A stretch of DNA of 64,000 nucleotides, taken from assembly GCA_037976565.1 (NCBI GenBank), contig CP137668.1, forward strand, positions 35,788,088 through 35,852,087. The letters run 5' to 3'. The position numbers were made by a program, and so were the translations under genes. A model generated the notes under the pieces. It saw only the letters and a program-made list of their open reading frames with translations. It was not told the DNA's origin and searched no databases. Shown in pieces: positions 61,976-64,000 of this stretch. The DNA is from Mesocentrotus franciscanus (lineage: Eukaryota; Echinodermata; Echinoidea; Camarodonta; Strongylocentrotidae). Numbering within the stretch: position 1 is the first letter of the stretch; each line of letters opens with the position of its first letter.

Positions 61976-62193
61976 GGTAACATTTGAGTGTGTTTAATTA
62001 TTTATCAACCATTTCTATTTAATTTCTCCATAGAAAAAAAATTCTCTGTAGTGACATTCATTTCACTATTGTTTTATTTGTATCTATTTATTTGTTTGTA
62101 TGTTTTCTTTCTTTTATTTTCATGAAAGGGCACATCCAACTTTCCAAATAGGAAACTTATGGAACACCTCATCCCTATCATAGAACCATACTT

Positions 62194-62270
62194 CATCTGT
62201 TTGGAGCCAGAAGGGCATTAACTCAAATCATTTTACACAGAGCTAACATCGTTCTGGCTTCAAACAGACG
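62194..62270. repeat. SPE copy 8, next to a splice donor
   Basis: CATCTGTTTGGAGCCAGAAG on the left and 'cgttctggcttcaaacagac' on the right. In the minus-strand reading it starts about 12 bases after the GT of the exon 62285-62445. Confidence 0.85.
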
Positions 62271-62284
62271 GATTTGTGACTTAC

Positions 62285-62445
62285 CAGGAGGATCTCTTCC
62301 TTCATGTTCCGCGGGATTCCTTCAGCCTGAAGCCTTTTCAGATCAGGGTGCAGTGCACCCCTGGGCAATGACATTGACTCACGAGCTGCCGATGTTGTGG
62401 CACTCAACACAGATGAAAGCCCCATGACTGGCACCTCCTTGTGTT
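62285..62445 (-). CDS. Internal coding exon, 161 nt, phase 1-0
   Basis: Minus strand. An acceptor (GAAAACTATTGGTAG) and a textbook donor (CTCCTG|GTAAGTC) enclose two bases plus 53 codons open in one frame only; the other two frames have stops. The peptide begins HKEVPVMGLSSVLSATTSAA, contains LPRGALHPDLKRLQAEGIP and ends RNMKEEILL. A Ser/Ala/Thr-rich first half followed by a charged helical second half suggests a linker leading into a helical domain (inference). Family not recognised. It is the furthest upstream exon I can support for the minus-strand gene. Confidence 0.75.
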
Positions 62446-62449
62446 CTAC

Positions 62450-64000
62450 CAATAGTTTTCAAAGGTAAGAATTGCTTCTGAGACCACTATGGCTTGATTC
62501 CTCCAGAGTTGTTTAATGGCCTATTATCCAAAGGTTTACAGCAATGCTAAACACTGAGAAACAGTATTCCTCTATCATCTGTGCTGTGGACTTCAAAATA
62601 TGGTTCCAATAAATCCAGAAATGGGACTGCTTCAATTTGTTAGCAGCAGCAGAAAAACTTTAATCAATGTACCCATCTACCGCACTCTATCGAGTAAAGC
62701 TTGAGGCAAAGAAGGCTATGACACTTTTGCCAAATTATGACCAAGTCAAGAATATCCACATCAGTTGAATCCCTCTCCTGTATCAGCACCCCCAAAGAAC
62801 TGATGAGTGGAGTCTCCTAGCATTCAACAACTATCCTCAGAATCATGTCCCTTTCCTGGGTATTTCAAGAGGTCACTGAACATCGATAGAAACCCTGAGT
62901 GTTTAATTCAATCTTTCATGGCCCACTCAATTCCGCAGTTGAAGATCAGTCCTGATGAAGTTTGCAGAAAAATATCCAAATGCCCTAACAAGCTTATAAG
63001 TTCCCACAAGTATTCAGGGATAAATTTTTCAGTATGATCACACCTATATGCAGGAGCTAATAGGATAATAGATTATGGGTTCCCAAACGATTCACCGAAT
63101 CAGGAATCTCTTATTTAAGAAGTGTCAAAATCGATTTTGGCAATAACAAGTATGACTTATCTGCACGCCCACCAAATCACATTACCTGATTTCTAGATAA
63201 ACATTCTCACCAACTGCCAAACTGATTGCTTTCAAACTTTATGTACATCACACAGTTTGAATCCAAAGAGAGCATATGATCTGAAACTTGACTGGCAAAG
63301 TTATGATCTATACGGAATCGTCCAACTTGATTGATTGCCCCAATCAAATTTTATGGTGCAATGAACACACTTCACATTAAAAAAATCCACAAGGTCGAAA
63401 GAAATACCTATACATGTATGCATTGGTATAGAAGCATGATAGAATTTATATTTCATGAAGCCCTCAAATATTGTGGATATTACAAAGAAAGTTTGTGTGA
63501 CATATTCAGATATTTGACCAAACAGAGGCCAGCGCTACTGTTGCCTTACTGCCCATGCAGGCCTGTTTAATTACCATCAATACTTTTAGGCATGGAGACA
63601 TCCCCATTAACAGTTCTCTTAACAAATACCATAAATACCTAAAAGGCTGCACCATTTCAGAATCTAAATCTTGCTTACAATTTTGGAAGGCCAAGGTAGA
63701 CAAAAATATAGTTTGGATACCCCTTTCAGAATAGCACCCAAGAATATATTATTAAAGGGATAACTTTTAGAATAATGCATTGGGTATATATGAAGCATCT
63801 AAACAATGACTTTACCTAGCTGTTGATATTTTTAGAACGAGGTGATAGTTCTTGTAAATCCTGATTCATGCGAACCAACAAAAAAAAGACATCTTGTTTT
63901 GTCCATTTTTTTTGGTTGAGAAGCTTTAATTGTCTGAACAGTAATTGTAGTTTCTCAAAAGCCCTTGGAAGACTGAATGGTCAAGGTTTCAAATACAGCA
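62450..64000. other. No firm gene
   Basis: Plus frames at 62807-63037 and 63331-63570 and a minus frame at 63506-63703 have no paired splice borders. A minus segment reading SLAVGENVYLEI before GTAATG near 63190 is not in phase with the 62.3 kb exon and is left uncalled. Confidence 0.4.

Noticed and set aside
1..64000. Bacterial-type operons, CRISPR arrays, phage or viral genes
   Set aside because: No ribosome-binding-site-linked gene runs, no evenly spaced short direct repeats with unique spacers, and no polymerase, integrase or capsid-like frames were seen.

Overview
The window looks like intron-rich, AT-rich genomic DNA from an animal, probably a marine invertebrate deuterostome such as an echinoderm. 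That assignment is inference. It rests on very low coding density, short exons with GT/AG borders, long CT/GA microsatellites and many short inverted-repeat transposons, including one whose ends read GGGCCC(C)ATTTCACAAA. I see no bacterial operon, no rRNA, no intact tRNA and no CRISPR array. Nearly all long open frames here are translations of microsatellites or transposons and are not called as genes.

The coding signal is a scatter of short exons, mostly on the minus strand. The best are 62285-62445 and 33111-33263, both with good acceptors and strong GTAAGT-like or GTATGT donors. Next are 36712-36792 (contains ATG-GGA..., a possible N-myristoylated start), 52750-52817, 49200-49253 and 952-1002. 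The 52.75 kb exon ends in phase 1 and the 49.2 kb exon begins in phase 1; the 36.7, 33.1 and 1.0 kb exons are all phase 0. So one very long minus-strand gene, or two in tandem, with multi-kilobase introns is likely. I recognise no protein family with confidence. On the plus strand, two candidate exons (1195-1258, 9771-9862) join in frame and might belong to a second gene overlapping the first.

Region by region: 1-4.7 kb has opposite-strand exon candidates, a CT microsatellite and AT-rich sequence. 4.97-6.55 kb is a CACTG-ended DNA transposon carrying a five-unit minisatellite. 7.8-8.3 kb is CT-rich. 9.8-10.2 kb has a plus exon candidate followed by a SINE-like repeat. 11.3-11.6 kb is a near-perfect 262-bp palindrome. 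12-15.5 kb is less AT-rich and has ambiguous open frames. 17.6-18.3 kb holds two MITEs. 22.5-24.75 kb is a Helentron/HINE-like element containing a tRNA-Gly-like relic and a CT tract. 25.1-26.4 kb is a 640-bp tandem duplication rich in GA. 27.1-28.6 kb holds a TTAA-flanked element and a mariner-like MITE with a second palindrome inside it. 32.5-38.4 kb has several more MITEs, a divergent tandem repeat and a trinucleotide array. 41.0-42.4 kb has two adjacent minisatellites. 53.9-55.0 kb has a 297-bp palindrome and a four-unit repeat of about 200 bp. 57-59.5 kb is GA/CT-rich. 60.9-62 kb is a tandem repeat split by an insertion.

The most striking undescribed-looking feature is a family of ~70-80 bp imperfect palindromes (core GGAGCCAGAAGGGCATTAAC ... 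GTTAA.ACCCTTCTGGCTC), present eight times in 64 kb. One copy lies about a dozen bases inside the 5' splice site of the 62.3 kb exon.
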